Shown: positions 33,382 to 41,852 of the stretch, piece after piece | How the letters are laid out: each line of letters opens with the position of its first letter | Numbering within the stretch: the stretch's first letter is position 1 | Source of the DNA: Micrococcales bacterium | Lineage (GTDB): Bacteria > Actinomycetota > Actinomycetes > S36-B12 > UBA10799 | Assembly: GCA_016703125.1 (NCBI GenBank) | Contig: JADJCR010000003.1 | Location: 124,001-188,000 of the forward strand | Reading direction: 5' to 3' | Length of the DNA stretch: 64,000 nt | Program-made: the position numbers and the translations under genes | Notes under the pieces: generated by a model | The model's database searches: none | Told to the model about the DNA's origin: nothing | Seen by the model: the letters and a program-made list of their open reading frames with translations, nothing else

Positions 33382-34875
33382 CGGGCGCTTGGAGTTCAGG
33401 ATCAGCGTCGGCAGGCCCTTGCGCTTCACGACCCGGCAACGGTACTGCTTGCGCAACTTCCCGCCAGAACCGGCGGGCCTGCAGTACGCGGTGGTGCGCA
33501 GCTTTCGTCCCTGCGCCGTCTTCGGCGGTCGCAGCGCCTGCCGCTCGCGCAGTTTGCGCGGCAGTGCGCGCTTGACCGTCTGCGCGCGCCGCGCGATCTT
33601 CGTCACCTCGGTGTCACCGCTCTTCTCCACCGAGGCGTTGTCCTTCGCGCCGGCGCGACTGCAGCCCGAACTCATCGCGGGGTCGTTCCACAGCCGGTCC
33701 CAGTTGGTGGCGAAGGCGCCGGAGACGTCCGGGTCTGTGAGTTGCAGGAATGTCTCGTCGTTGCGTTCGAGGGCGTTGTCGGTGAAGTTGTGGCTGCCCA
33801 CCCAGGTGATGCGCTGGTCGAGCCCACCACCGTACGAGCCGTCGACGAGCACGTACTTGGCGTGGATCGTGACCCGGTCCCGGGTGGGCGCGGGGGCGAT
33901 CTTCACGGCAACCTTGCTGGGATCGAGCCGGTCACAGAAGTCGCGGGTCATCGTGTCCTGGCGGGCCAGGACCTGGACCCCGCATCCCGCGTTCGCCATG
34001 TCCCGCAGAGTGTTGCGAACGCGCTTGCGGGAGAAGAACGGCGCCATGACCCGCACCGTGGTGGGCTGCGCGGCGCAGTTGGTGGTGCGCAGCGCCGCTG
34101 CCAGGGTGTCGACGTCGTCGGTGCGCGGGAAGAAGTGCGCCGTCACGGGGCCGGAGGTGACCGGCCGGCGGTAGGCGTCGTAGTTGTCCTCGCTGACGCG
34201 GCGTTCGGAGTAGAGGTCGTCGAAGTATCCGACGTACTGGTCGTAGGTCGTCCGGTCACCGCGCAGGACCACAGCTGCGTTGTAGGCGCTGTCTCCGCTG
34301 CCATCGGCGCGCAGGTTGCCCGTGCCCTGGAACGTCACATACTCGGCGTCGTCGGTGCGGGAGAACGCCGCGAACTTGTTGTGGTTGATGCTCTCGGGTT
34401 CGTCCGTGATGCACGAACGGTTGCACTGGCGGGCGAAAGAGTCGCCCGCCGTGCCGAGCATCTCGGCCAGCCGTGCGTAGGCGGCGTCGACCGCGGCGTT
34501 CTTCTTGGCCTTCTGCCCGTCGCCGCTGTCCAGCACTACGCGTACACGCACCCCGCGGCCGTAGGCACGCAGCAAGGCGTCGATCACCGGGTGGTGGGGC
34601 TGGATGACGAAGTAGGACAACACGATCGCTTCACCGGACGGGGTGCGGTCGATGAGCCCGACCAGGGCGTCGCTGATGGACAGATCGGGGGTGCCGGGCA
34701 CCGGGTAGTTGAAGAGAACCTCGCGGCCCGTGCGCAGTGCCGGCGGGGCGGTCGGGCTGGGTTTCGGGTCCGCCGGTGGGTCCACCGGCGGCGGGTCGCC
34801 GGCGGCCGGCGCGAGTGTCCCTGCGAGCAGTACGGTGGCCACAGTGGCCGCGCACATCTGCAGGATCCGCTTCAT
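33271..34875 (-). CDS. Secreted phospholipase D-like protein, copy 1
   Basis: A 534-residue exported protein: signal peptide (ILQMCAATVATVLLAGTLAP), a Pro-rich linker, and two PLD half-domains. The second has the full HKD motif (IHAKYVLVDG then WVGSHNFTDNALERNDE). The first has HNKFAAFS and GTGNLRADGSGD, an N-terminal variant. After residue about 410 comes a Lys/Arg-rich tail with paired Cys (CRPAGS, QYRCRVVKRK). PLD superfamily members hydrolyse phospholipids or nucleic acids. It follows copy 2 after 4 bp and is about the same length, so they form a tandem duplication in one operon. Confidence 0.83.
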   Translation of the reverse strand: MKRILQMCAATVATVLLAGTLAPAAGDPPPVDPPADPKPSPTAPPALRTGREVLFNYPVPGTPDLSISDALVGLIDRTPSGEAIVLSYFVIQPHHPVIDALLRAYGRGVRVRVVLDSGDGQKAKKNAAVDAAYARLAEMLGTAGDSFARQCNRSCITDEPESINHNKFAAFSRTDDAEYVTFQGTGNLRADGSGDSAYNAAVVLRGDRTTYDQYVGYFDDLYSERRVSEDNYDAYRRPVTSGPVTAHFFPRTDDVDTLAAALRTTNCAAQPTTVRVMAPFFSRKRVRNTLRDMANAGCGVQVLARQDTMTRDFCDRLDPSKVAVKIAPAPTRDRVTIHAKYVLVDGSYGGGLDQRITWVGSHNFTDNALERNDETFLQLTDPDVSGAFATNWDRLWNDPAMSSGCSRAGAKDNASVEKSGDTEVTKIARRAQTVKRALPRKLRERQALRPPKTAQGRKLRTTAYCRPAGSGGKLRKQYRCRVVKRKGLPTLILNSKRPLRVKVVQRAKGSKRLLPYKRTAGYRFLPRRSVAVRV

Positions 34876-34879
34876 CAGG

Positions 34880-36334
34880 TCAGTCTCGCACGGCGCGCTT
34901 CGGCCGTTTGTAGGCGTAGTCCTGGTGCCGGCGGAACGGCAGGAGGGTCGCGCTGCCGACCGCAGACTGGACGATGCGGACCTTCAGCCGGCGCTGCTTC
35001 TTCGTGGGCCTGAGGACGAGGGTCGGGTCTGACTTCGGCTTCACGATGCGGCAGATCTTGCGCTTCTTGAGCCGCTGCGAGGTGCCCTTCACCCGGCACG
35101 TGGCCACGTGGGTGAGCCGCTGGCCTTCGACCGTGTGGGTGGACCTCAGTGGTGTGCGCTTCTTCAGTCTCTTGGGCAGCCTGCGTTGAACGGTCTGCTG
35201 CTCCTTGATCAGCGGCGTGACCTCGGTATTGGCTTCCTCCTCGATCTGCTCCTCGCTGGTACCCCCTGCCCGTCCGCAACCGGCGGTGAGGCTGGGATCG
35301 GCCCAGATCCGGTCGAAGTTGCCCACGAATGCGTCATGCAGGCCGACGTCGTCGACGAGCAGGAACGTCTCGTCGTTGCGCACCAGCGCGTTGCGGGTCA
35401 GGTTGTGGCTGCCCACCCACACCACGCGCGCGCCGGGCGAACCGTTGAAGCCGCCGCTGACCGTGAGGTACTTGCCGTGGATCCCCACAGCACTGACAGA
35501 CGGCTTGTTGGCGATCCGCACATCGACCGGAGCGAGCAGCGAGTCGCAGAATTCGCGCGTGATCGTGTCGGTGCGCGCGATCACCCGGACACCGCAGCCG
35601 GCCGCCGCCATGTCGTTGAGCCGGTTGCGCACCTTCGGCCGCGTGAAGAACGAGGCCATCACGGACACGGTGGTCGGCGCCAATGAGCAGTCGACGTTCA
35701 TGAGCGTCTGGGAGACCGAGTCGGTGCCGTCGGTACGCGGGAAGAAGTAGGGCGTGGCGTTGCCGAAGGCGGTGGCTGGCCGGACCGCGTGGTAGTTGTC
35801 GTCGGGGACGGCCAGAAGGGCGGCGAGGTCCGCGGCGTACCCGATGTACGAGCCGTACACCTGCGGATTGCCGCTGGACACGACCGCGGCGTTCCAGGCG
35901 CCGTCGCCCGACCCGTCGCTGCGGATGTTGGCAGTCGACTGGAAGACCACATCACTGAGGTCCCCGGCGGCCGACATGGCCACGAACTTGTTGTGGTTGA
36001 TGCTCTCCGATGCCTTGGAGATGCACGACAGCACGCACTGCACGGCGTACGAGGTCGCCGCGGGATCGTTCCCGAGCGTTGCGGCCAATCGGGCGAAGGT
36101 CTCGTCCACTGCCTGATTGGTCGACGCCGACTGCCCGTCACCGCTGTCCAGCACCACCTTCACCCGTGCGCCGCGGGTGAACGCGTTGATCAGGGCATCG
36201 ACCACGGGGTAGTTCGGCTGGATGACGAAGAAGGCAGCGGTGATATCGGCGTCAGAAGGAACCTGGTCGAGCAGACGCACGAGGTCGTTGTTGATGGCCG
36301 GGTCGGGCACGCCCACCTGCGGGTAGTTGAACAC
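34880..36334 (-). CDS. Secreted phospholipase D-like protein, copy 2 (separated from its signal peptide by an amber stop)
   Basis: The mature 484-residue region from GTG 36334 (FNYPQVGVPDPAINNDLVRL). It aligns along its length with copy 1: GARVKVVLDSGDGQ, SINHNKFVAMS, TANIRSDGSGD, IHGKYLTVSGG, WVGSHNLTRNALVRNDE, then the same Cys/Lys-rich tail (TCRVKGT, KRKICRIVKPK). As in copy 1 the second HKD motif is good, but the Asp of HxKxxxxD is replaced by Ser (YLTVSGG). Upstream in the same frame is TAG at 36338-36340, then 48 codons of signal peptide. As read, export needs readthrough; a base substitution error could explain it. Confidence 0.72.
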   Translation of the reverse strand: MFNYPQVGVPDPAINNDLVRLLDQVPSDADITAAFFVIQPNYPVVDALINAFTRGARVKVVLDSGDGQSASTNQAVDETFARLAATLGNDPAATSYAVQCVLSCISKASESINHNKFVAMSAAGDLSDVVFQSTANIRSDGSGDGAWNAAVVSSGNPQVYGSYIGYAADLAALLAVPDDNYHAVRPATAFGNATPYFFPRTDGTDSVSQTLMNVDCSLAPTTVSVMASFFTRPKVRNRLNDMAAAGCGVRVIARTDTITREFCDSLLAPVDVRIANKPSVSAVGIHGKYLTVSGGFNGSPGARVVWVGSHNLTRNALVRNDETFLLVDDVGLHDAFVGNFDRIWADPSLTAGCGRAGGTSEEQIEEEANTEVTPLIKEQQTVQRRLPKRLKKRTPLRSTHTVEGQRLTHVATCRVKGTSQRLKKRKICRIVKPKSDPTLVLRPTKKQRRLKVRIVQSAVGSATLLPFRRHQDYAYKRPKRAVRD

Positions 36335-36337
36335 CGG

Positions 36338-36484
36338 CTACCGCGCCGCCTCCCGCGCGGAGGCGCCCGGCCTCGCACTCGGAGCCGTCGAGGGGTCGTC
36401 GGTGCCACCGGCCGCCGCGGGCAGAACACCGGCCGCCAGAAGCAGGGACACCAGGATCACTGTGAGCCAACGCATCCGTTCCAT
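36338..36484 (-). other. Signal-peptide segment of PLD copy 2, ending in an in-frame TAG
   Basis: From ATG 36484 (or ATG 36475) the frame reads MERMRWLTVILVSLLLAAGV, LPAAAGGTDD, a Pro/Ser linker, then TAG at 36338-36340. One Pro codon and GTG 36334 follow in the same frame. Copy 1 has RTGREVLFNYP at the matching site, so the stop replaces one linker residue. Confidence 0.7.
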
Positions 36485-36528
36485 CGTTACATGCGATGCG
36501 GCCGGGACCGTCCATCCGGCGCGCTGCG

Positions 36529-36534
36529 TAGACT
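36529..36534 (+). promoter_or_regulatory. -10 box TAGACT for the acyl-CoA mutase gene
   Basis: TAGACT ends 6 nt before ATG 36541 and no Shine-Dalgarno sequence is present: leaderless start. Confidence 0.55.
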
Positions 36535-36540
36535 TCGAGC

Positions 36541-38208
36541 ATGGATGCCGAGCAGATCGCCGAGGGCCGCCGGCGGTGGCAGCAGCGCTACGAGCAGGCG
36601 GATACCCGGGACACTGATTTCACCACGCTGAGCGGGGTGGAAGTGGAACCCGTCTACGGTCCGGACTCCGACACGCCGGGCTTCGACCGCATCGGCTGGC
36701 CGGGCGAGTACCCGTTCACCCGGGGGCTCTATCCGACCGGATATCGGGGACGACCCTGGACCATCCGGCAGTTTGCCGGGTTCGGCAACGCCGAGCAGAC
36801 CAACGCCCGCTACAAGATGCTGCTGGCGGCCGGTGGCGGAGGTTTGAGCGTTGCCTTCGACATGCCCACTCTGATGGGCCGCGACTCCGATGACCCCCGT
36901 TCGCAGGGCGAGGTCGGCCACTGTGGGGTGGCGATCGACTCCGCCGCGGACATGGACGCCCTGTTCTCCGGGATCCCGCTGGGCACCACCACGACCTCGA
37001 TGACCATCTCCGGGCCGGCCGTCCCGATCTTCTGCATGTATCTGGTCGCCGCAGAACGCCAGGGCTTTTCCCATGGTGAGCTCGACGGCACGCTGCAGAC
37101 CGACATCTTCAAGGAGTACACCGCCCAGAAGGAGTGGATCTTCCCGCCCGAGCCGCACCTGCGGCTGATCGGCGATCTCATGGCGTACACCGACGCGCAC
37201 ATGCCGCGGTACAAGCCGCTGAGTGTGTCGGGGTACCACATCCGGGAGGCCGGAGCCACCGCCGCGCAGGAGTTGGCGTTCACGCTTGCCGATGGCTTCG
37301 GCTACGTGGAACTGGGACGCTCCCGCGGTCTGGATGTCGACCGGTTCGCCCCCGGTCTGAGTTTCTTCTTCGACGCGCACATTGACTTCTTCGAGGAGAT
37401 CGCCAAGTTCCGGGCCGCTCGCCGGATCTGGGCCCGCTGGTTGCGCGAGCGCTACGGTGCCACGACGCAGCGCGCCCAATGGCTGAGGTTCCACACCCAG
37501 ACCGCCGGGGTGTCGTTGACCGCCCAGCAGCCGGACAACAACGTGGTCCGCACGGCAGTGGAGGCCTTGGCGGCTGTGCTCGGCGGAACCAACTCGCTGC
37601 ACACCAACGCCCTCGACGAGGTCCTCGCGTTACCCAGTGAGAAGGCCGCGGAGATCGCGTTGCGGACCCAGCAGGTCATCGCGGAAGAGACCGGAGTCAT
37701 GAATGTGGCCGACCCCCTCGGTGGTTCGTGGTACGTCGAGGCGCTCACCGATCGGCTCGAGCAGGAGGCGGAGAAGATCTTCGAGCACATCGAGCAGATG
37801 GGCGGCGACGGCACCATCCTCTCCGGGCTGCTGCGCGGCATCGAGGACGGCTGGTTCACCGGTGAGATCGCCGATGCTGCGTTCGCCTATCAGCGAGCGC
37901 TGGAGAAGGGCGACAAGCAGCAGGTCGGGGTGACGGTGCACACCGAGTCGATCGAGGCCCCTCTGGACATCCTGCGGATCTCGCACGAGGTCGAGAGTGC
38001 GCAGGTGGCGCTGCTGCGTGGCCGCCGGGAACAGCGCGACCGGGCTGCGATCGACGCGAGTCTCGAAGCCCTGCGCGCCGCAGCGCGGTCGGAGGAGAAC
38101 ATGATCCCCGTGATGGTCGAAGCCTGCCGCCGGGAGGCCACGCTGGGCGAGATCTGCGACGTGCTGCGCCAGGAGTGGGGCGAGTACAGCGAACCGGCCT
38201 GGATCTAG
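36541..38208 (+). CDS. B12-dependent acyl-CoA mutase large (catalytic) subunit, ICM/MCM family
   Basis: A 555-residue catalytic barrel of the methylmalonyl/isobutyryl-CoA mutase family. Marks are TRGLYPTGYRGRPWTIRQFAGFGN, GGGGLSVAFDMPTLMGRDSDD, and HTQTAGVSLTAQQPDNNVVRTAVEA. Residues after about 520 are helical; the B12-binding domain (DxHxxG) is absent, so a separate small subunit is needed. None lies here. The GLYPTGY active-site loop is nearer to isobutyryl-CoA and related mutases than to MCM (AT-MY). Exact substrate is unknown. It overlaps a convergent TetR gene by 4 bp. Confidence 0.87.
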   Translation: MDAEQIAEGRRRWQQRYEQADTRDTDFTTLSGVEVEPVYGPDSDTPGFDRIGWPGEYPFTRGLYPTGYRGRPWTIRQFAGFGNAEQTNARYKMLLAAGGGGLSVAFDMPTLMGRDSDDPRSQGEVGHCGVAIDSAADMDALFSGIPLGTTTTSMTISGPAVPIFCMYLVAAERQGFSHGELDGTLQTDIFKEYTAQKEWIFPPEPHLRLIGDLMAYTDAHMPRYKPLSVSGYHIREAGATAAQELAFTLADGFGYVELGRSRGLDVDRFAPGLSFFFDAHIDFFEEIAKFRAARRIWARWLRERYGATTQRAQWLRFHTQTAGVSLTAQQPDNNVVRTAVEALAAVLGGTNSLHTNALDEVLALPSEKAAEIALRTQQVIAEETGVMNVADPLGGSWYVEALTDRLEQEAEKIFEHIEQMGGDGTILSGLLRGIEDGWFTGEIADAAFAYQRALEKGDKQQVGVTVHTESIEAPLDILRISHEVESAQVALLRGRREQRDRAAIDASLEALRAAARSEENMIPVMVEACRREATLGEICDVLRQEWGEYSEPAWI

Positions 38209-38804
38209 GGTCGCTGCAGCGAGCCCAGGTTGTAGACGAACCGGGTCAGCGCACCGTAGCGCTTCACGAAGTCCTCATCGATCGGCACCTGCCGGATCAG
38301 GGCGCGATGGACGAGCGTCCCCATCAGGACGTCGAACGCGAACTCCGGGGAGGCCTGCGGGTCCGCCTCGCCCTGCGCGCAGGCGTCGGCCAGGACAGCC
38401 CGGCTCCGCTCATCGAGCGGGCCCAGCACCTTTTCGGCGAACAACGCGTGCCCCTCGGGATCATTGGCGGCAGCGGCAGCCACCGAGAGGAATGCGTGCT
38501 GGGCGCTGCGAGAGGCGAACCGGCCCCCGAACTCGTTCAGGCCCAGTTCGACGCTCTCCTCGAGGGTCTCCGCCGGCTCCCACGCGGGGCTGATGAGTTC
38601 AGCGACTGCCGCCACGGCGAGTGCGAGTTTGGTCGGATACCGGCGGTACACGGTGGTCTTGGCAACACCGGCGAGTTGGGCGGTGCCCTCCACGGTGAGG
38701 TTCTCGATGCCGCCGTCGGCCATCAGGTCGCGGGCCGCAGCCAGGATTGCCTGATCCGCGTGCGGATCCCGAGGACGGCCGGGCCGGGCACTGTGATCAC
38801 CCAT
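38205..38804 (-). CDS. TetR-family regulator
   Basis: A 199-residue repressor. The HTH (GTAQLAGVAKTTVYRRYPTKL, residues about 42-62) is preceded by AILAAARDLMADGG; the C-domain ends LTRFVYNLGSLQRP. It converges with the mutase and overlaps its end, so local control of the mutase is possible but not certain. A TACGCT box lies about 8 nt before the ATG at 38804. Ligand unknown. Confidence 0.86.
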   Translation of the reverse strand: MGDHSARPGRPRDPHADQAILAAARDLMADGGIENLTVEGTAQLAGVAKTTVYRRYPTKLALAVAAVAELISPAWEPAETLEESVELGLNEFGGRFASRSAQHAFLSVAAAAANDPEGHALFAEKVLGPLDERSRAVLADACAQGEADPQASPEFAFDVLMGTLVHRALIRQVPIDEDFVKRYGALTRFVYNLGSLQRP

Positions 38805-38911
38805 CAGAGTGCAGCGTACGCTCCTGCGCGGGCACGGCCGGGGCCGGGTCAGGCAGGTTCGCAGCGTCGTCGGATTCCGACGCCCCGGCTGGCCCGGACC
38901 TGCCGATGCGG

Positions 38912-38917
38912 AACAAT
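38912..38917 (+). promoter_or_regulatory. -10-like box AACAAT before the thioredoxin-TPR gene
   Basis: AACAAT ends 6 nt before ATG 38924, which supports that start over ATG 38906, which lies upstream of the box. Confidence 0.4.
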
Positions 38918-38923
38918 GTGCTC

Positions 38924-39847
38924 ATGACCACACAGCCCAACCCGAACCTCGCGCTGCGCGGCGCAGTCGACCTCGGCGCGCTCGCCGCAGCCCGGCAGGC
39001 CCAGGAGCAGGCAGCCGCCCGCAAGATCGACCCCACGGCGTCGAAAGTCATCATCGACGTCACCGAGGCGACCTTCGAGACAGATGTCATCGCCGCCTCA
39101 CAGTCGGTGCCGGTCATCGTGGACCTGTGGGCGACGTGGTGCGGTCCGTGCAAGCAACTCAGCCCGATCCTCGAGAAGCTGGCCGTCGAACACGCCGGCA
39201 GTTGGGTACTGGCCAAAGTCGACGTCGATGCCCAACCGCAGATTGCTGCGGCATTCCGGGTGCAGTCGATCCCGACGATCGTCGCCGTCATCGGCGGGCA
39301 GGTTCTGCCCATGTTCCAGGGTGCGTTGCCCGAGCCGCAGGTGCGGCAGTACATCGACGAGGTGCTCAAGGTCGCCCAGCAGGCCGGTATCGCGGGGACC
39401 GTCGCGGAGGACGAGGCCGTGACCACCGAGCAGCCGCAGGAGGACCCCCGCTGGGACCAGGCGGCAGACGCCATCGAAGCCGGTGACTGGGACGGCGCGG
39501 TCACCTTGTACGAGCAGTTGCGGGCCGTCGACCCGGAGCAGGCCGAGGCGGCCCTGGCCCAAGTGGCGCTGGCCCGGCGCACCGACGGGGTCGATGCCGC
39601 CGCCGCGGTCGCGGCTGCCGACGCCGATCCCGGGGATCTGGCTAAGGCGAGGGCGGCTGCCGACGTCGAGGTCTCGCGCGGCGACGCCGAGGCGGCCTTC
39701 GAGCGCCTGCTGGCCGTGGTGCGCACCAGTGCAGGGGAGCAGAAGACCGCCGCCCGCGACGCGCTCGTCGAGTTGTTCGGGCTCGTGGGTGACGCCGATC
39801 CGGCGGTCATCGCCGCGCGGACGAAACTGGCGAACGCGCTGTTCTGA
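38924..39847 (+). CDS. Thioredoxin-TPR co-chaperone (CnoX/YbbN-like)
   Basis: A 307-residue protein. Residues about 45-150 form a thioredoxin domain with the active site W-C73-G-P-C76 (WATWCGPCKQL) and the cis-Pro in QSIPTIVAV. Residues about 175-307 are TPR-like helices (WDQAADAIEAGDWDGAVTLY, AAFERLLAVVRTS). This domain order is that of YbbN/CnoX, redox holdases that pass clients to chaperonins. Unlike E. coli YbbN (SxxC), both cysteines are present. No adjacent operon partner; it is convergent with gatD. Confidence 0.87.
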   Translation: MTTQPNPNLALRGAVDLGALAAARQAQEQAAARKIDPTASKVIIDVTEATFETDVIAASQSVPVIVDLWATWCGPCKQLSPILEKLAVEHAGSWVLAKVDVDAQPQIAAAFRVQSIPTIVAVIGGQVLPMFQGALPEPQVRQYIDEVLKVAQQAGIAGTVAEDEAVTTEQPQEDPRWDQAADAIEAGDWDGAVTLYEQLRAVDPEQAEAALAQVALARRTDGVDAAAAVAAADADPGDLAKARAAADVEVSRGDAEAAFERLLAVVRTSAGEQKTAARDALVELFGLVGDADPAVIAARTKLANALF

Positions 39848-39850
39848 GGG

Positions 39851-40549
39851 TCAGCCCAGAACGGTGCGCAGGCGCTCCTCTCGCAACTGCGTCACCTCTG
39901 CCTCCTCGATGAACGGCAGGTGCTGATCCGTTGCCCAGCCGAGCAGCACGTCGGCGATCTGCGGGTTGCGGGCCAGACATGGCCCGTGCAGATAAGTGCC
40001 CATGATGTGCCCACGGATCGCCCCCTCGGAACCGTCGCCGTTGCCGATGCCGCTGCGGACCATGCCCAGTGGGCCGACGCCGGGCCCCCGGTGGGTGGCG
40101 CCGGCGTGGTTCTCGTACCCGCTGAGAGTCTGGTCCAAGGGTGGCTTCGGCGCCGCTGCCAGTTCGCCCACAGCACGTTTGGGGAGGCGGTCGGTGCGAA
40201 GGTCGAGGATGCCGAGCCCGGCCGCCGGGGTGCTGGTGGCGTCCGGGAAGTACTCGCCGAGCAACTGGTACCCCGCGCAGATGGCCAGCACCGCAGCACC
40301 GCGCTCAGCCGCGCGCACCAGCGCCCCGTCGGCACGCAATGCGTTGGCCGCGGCCGTCTGCGCGCTGTCCTCCCCGCCACCGAGCACGTACAGGTCCGCG
40401 GATTCGGGAACCGGGTCGCCCGGGTCCACCTGCACGATCTGAACGTCGATGCCGTGAAGACGGGCGCGGTGGCGCAGGGCCGTGACGTTGCCCCCGTCGC
40501 CGTAGGTGCCCAGCAGGGTGGGATAGATCGACACCAGGGTGATGCTCAT
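39851..40549 (-). CDS. gatD: GatD, glutaminase subunit of lipid II isoglutaminyl synthase
   Basis: A 232-residue class I glutamine amidotransferase of the CobB/CobQ type. The catalytic C91 is in AICAGYQLLGEY, H188 in GTYLHGP, and TLVSIYPTLLGTYGDGGN is the family N-terminus. It supplies ammonia to MurT to amidate D-Glu of lipid II. ATG 40549 overlaps the murT stop (ATGA). Confidence 0.93.
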   Translation of the reverse strand: MSITLVSIYPTLLGTYGDGGNVTALRHRARLHGIDVQIVQVDPGDPVPESADLYVLGGGEDSAQTAAANALRADGALVRAAERGAAVLAICAGYQLLGEYFPDATSTPAAGLGILDLRTDRLPKRAVGELAAAPKPPLDQTLSGYENHAGATHRGPGVGPLGMVRSGIGNGDGSEGAIRGHIMGTYLHGPCLARNPQIADVLLGWATDQHLPFIEEAEVTQLREERLRTVLG

Positions 40550-41802
40550 CGCTGCTCCGCGGTTGTGCGCAGGTGGTGGAACGCGGTGTACGTGGCCGCG
40601 CAGTCAACAACGTCGAGGTCGCGCATGCCCGCCGCAAGTGGCGCACCGGGGGCATAGGGGTCCTCGATGACGACATGTTCGACCTCGGCGTGCAGCAGGC
40701 GCACTGCGAGGTCCCGGCGGCGATCACCAGTGGCGACGACCGTGCGTCCGCGCAACCTCTCGAAAGGAACGTCCCACAGCCAGGACGGATCCCGGCCGTC
40801 GGCGGCGTTGGAGTTGATCGTGACGATCACCGGGGTGGGTGCCGGGGGCATCACATCCACGAGTTCGGACCACCCCGCAGGGTTCTTGGCCAGGAGCAGG
40901 CGGATGGTCAGTTCGCCCACTCGGACGATCGCGTACCGTCCGGACACCGACTCCACAGTCGCCATGCGCCGGGCGGACTGCTCCGGATCCAGTCCCAGTT
41001 CGACCGTGGCGACGAGAGCGAGCGCGCCGTTGGCGGCGTTGAAGCGACCGGGTAACTGCAGGTCGAGGCGGTGCTGCGCCCCGTCGGGGCCGTGCACGAT
41101 GCCGTGCTCTCCGGTCCACTCCAGCGTCCACGACGGCTGGGGGCGGGCGAATCCGCACTCGGGGCAACCCCAGGAGTCATCCGCGCGGCGCAGCAAGGCT
41201 CCGCAGTCCAAGCACACGGCGGAATCGGCGGTCCACACCTGACCGGCGGCGACCCAGACCACGTGCGGGGCGTGCCGGGCCGCCCAGACGATGGACGGGT
41301 CGTCGGCGTTCGCGACGACGGTGGTGGAACCTGCGTCGACCAGCATGTCGCGCCAGCGCCGGGCCACCATCGCGACCTCGTTCATCCTGTCGAGCTGATC
41401 ACGGCTGAGGTTGCCCAGCAGCACCACCCGGGGTCGTGTGGCCTCGAAGACTGTCGGCAGGTAGGCCTCGTCGACCTCCAGCACGGCCTGCGCGGCAGGG
41501 TCACCGCTGGCCAGCGTCACCGCCACTCCGGAGGTCATGTTCGCCCCGGTGTGCTGACTGATCACGGGGCCCGCCTGCTCCACGGCGGTGGCCAGCAGCC
41601 GGGTCGTGGAGGTCTTGCCGTTGGTCGCGCTGACCAGAGCCGCTACGCGGTCGTGGGCGAGGTCGCGGATCGCATCGGGCGCCAGGCGCAGGATCACCCG
41701 GCCACCGATGACCATACCTTCGCCGCGGCCCATGCGCCGGGAGAGCGAGGAGGTGAGCAGACCGAGGCGGGCAGCAGCGCGGGTTCGGGCGGGCACTGTC
41801 AC
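40546..41802 (-). CDS. murT: MurT, ATP-dependent subunit of lipid II isoglutaminyl synthase
   Basis: A 418-residue Mur-ligase-fold protein. ATP loop SATNGKTST at 58-66; a zinc ribbon with C197, C200, C213 and C216 (CLDCGAL, CPECG), the insertion specific to MurT; the C-terminal domain has NSNAADGRDPSWLWDV. GTG 41802 is chosen because TAGAGT (41810-41815, minus) ends 7 nt before it. With GatD it amidates the D-Glu residue of lipid II; co-translation is shown by the overlap. Confidence 0.93.
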   Translation of the reverse strand: MTVPARTRAAARLGLLTSSLSRRMGRGEGMVIGGRVILRLAPDAIRDLAHDRVAALVSATNGKTSTTRLLATAVEQAGPVISQHTGANMTSGVAVTLASGDPAAQAVLEVDEAYLPTVFEATRPRVVLLGNLSRDQLDRMNEVAMVARRWRDMLVDAGSTTVVANADDPSIVWAARHAPHVVWVAAGQVWTADSAVCLDCGALLRRADDSWGCPECGFARPQPSWTLEWTGEHGIVHGPDGAQHRLDLQLPGRFNAANGALALVATVELGLDPEQSARRMATVESVSGRYAIVRVGELTIRLLLAKNPAGWSELVDVMPPAPTPVIVTINSNAADGRDPSWLWDVPFERLRGRTVVATGDRRRDLAVRLLHAEVEHVVIEDPYAPGAPLAAGMRDLDVVDCAATYTAFHHLRTTAEQR

Positions 41803-41809
41803 ATCCGCG

Positions 41810-41815
41810 ACTCTA
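41810..41815 (-). promoter_or_regulatory. -10 box TAGAGT for murT-gatD
   Basis: TAGAGT on the minus strand, 7 nt before GTG 41802; a leaderless start for the operon. The helicase gene diverges within 60 bp. Confidence 0.5.
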
Positions 41816-41852
41816 CGCCACGCCCCGGTGCCGAACGGGTGCCCTCGCGCGG

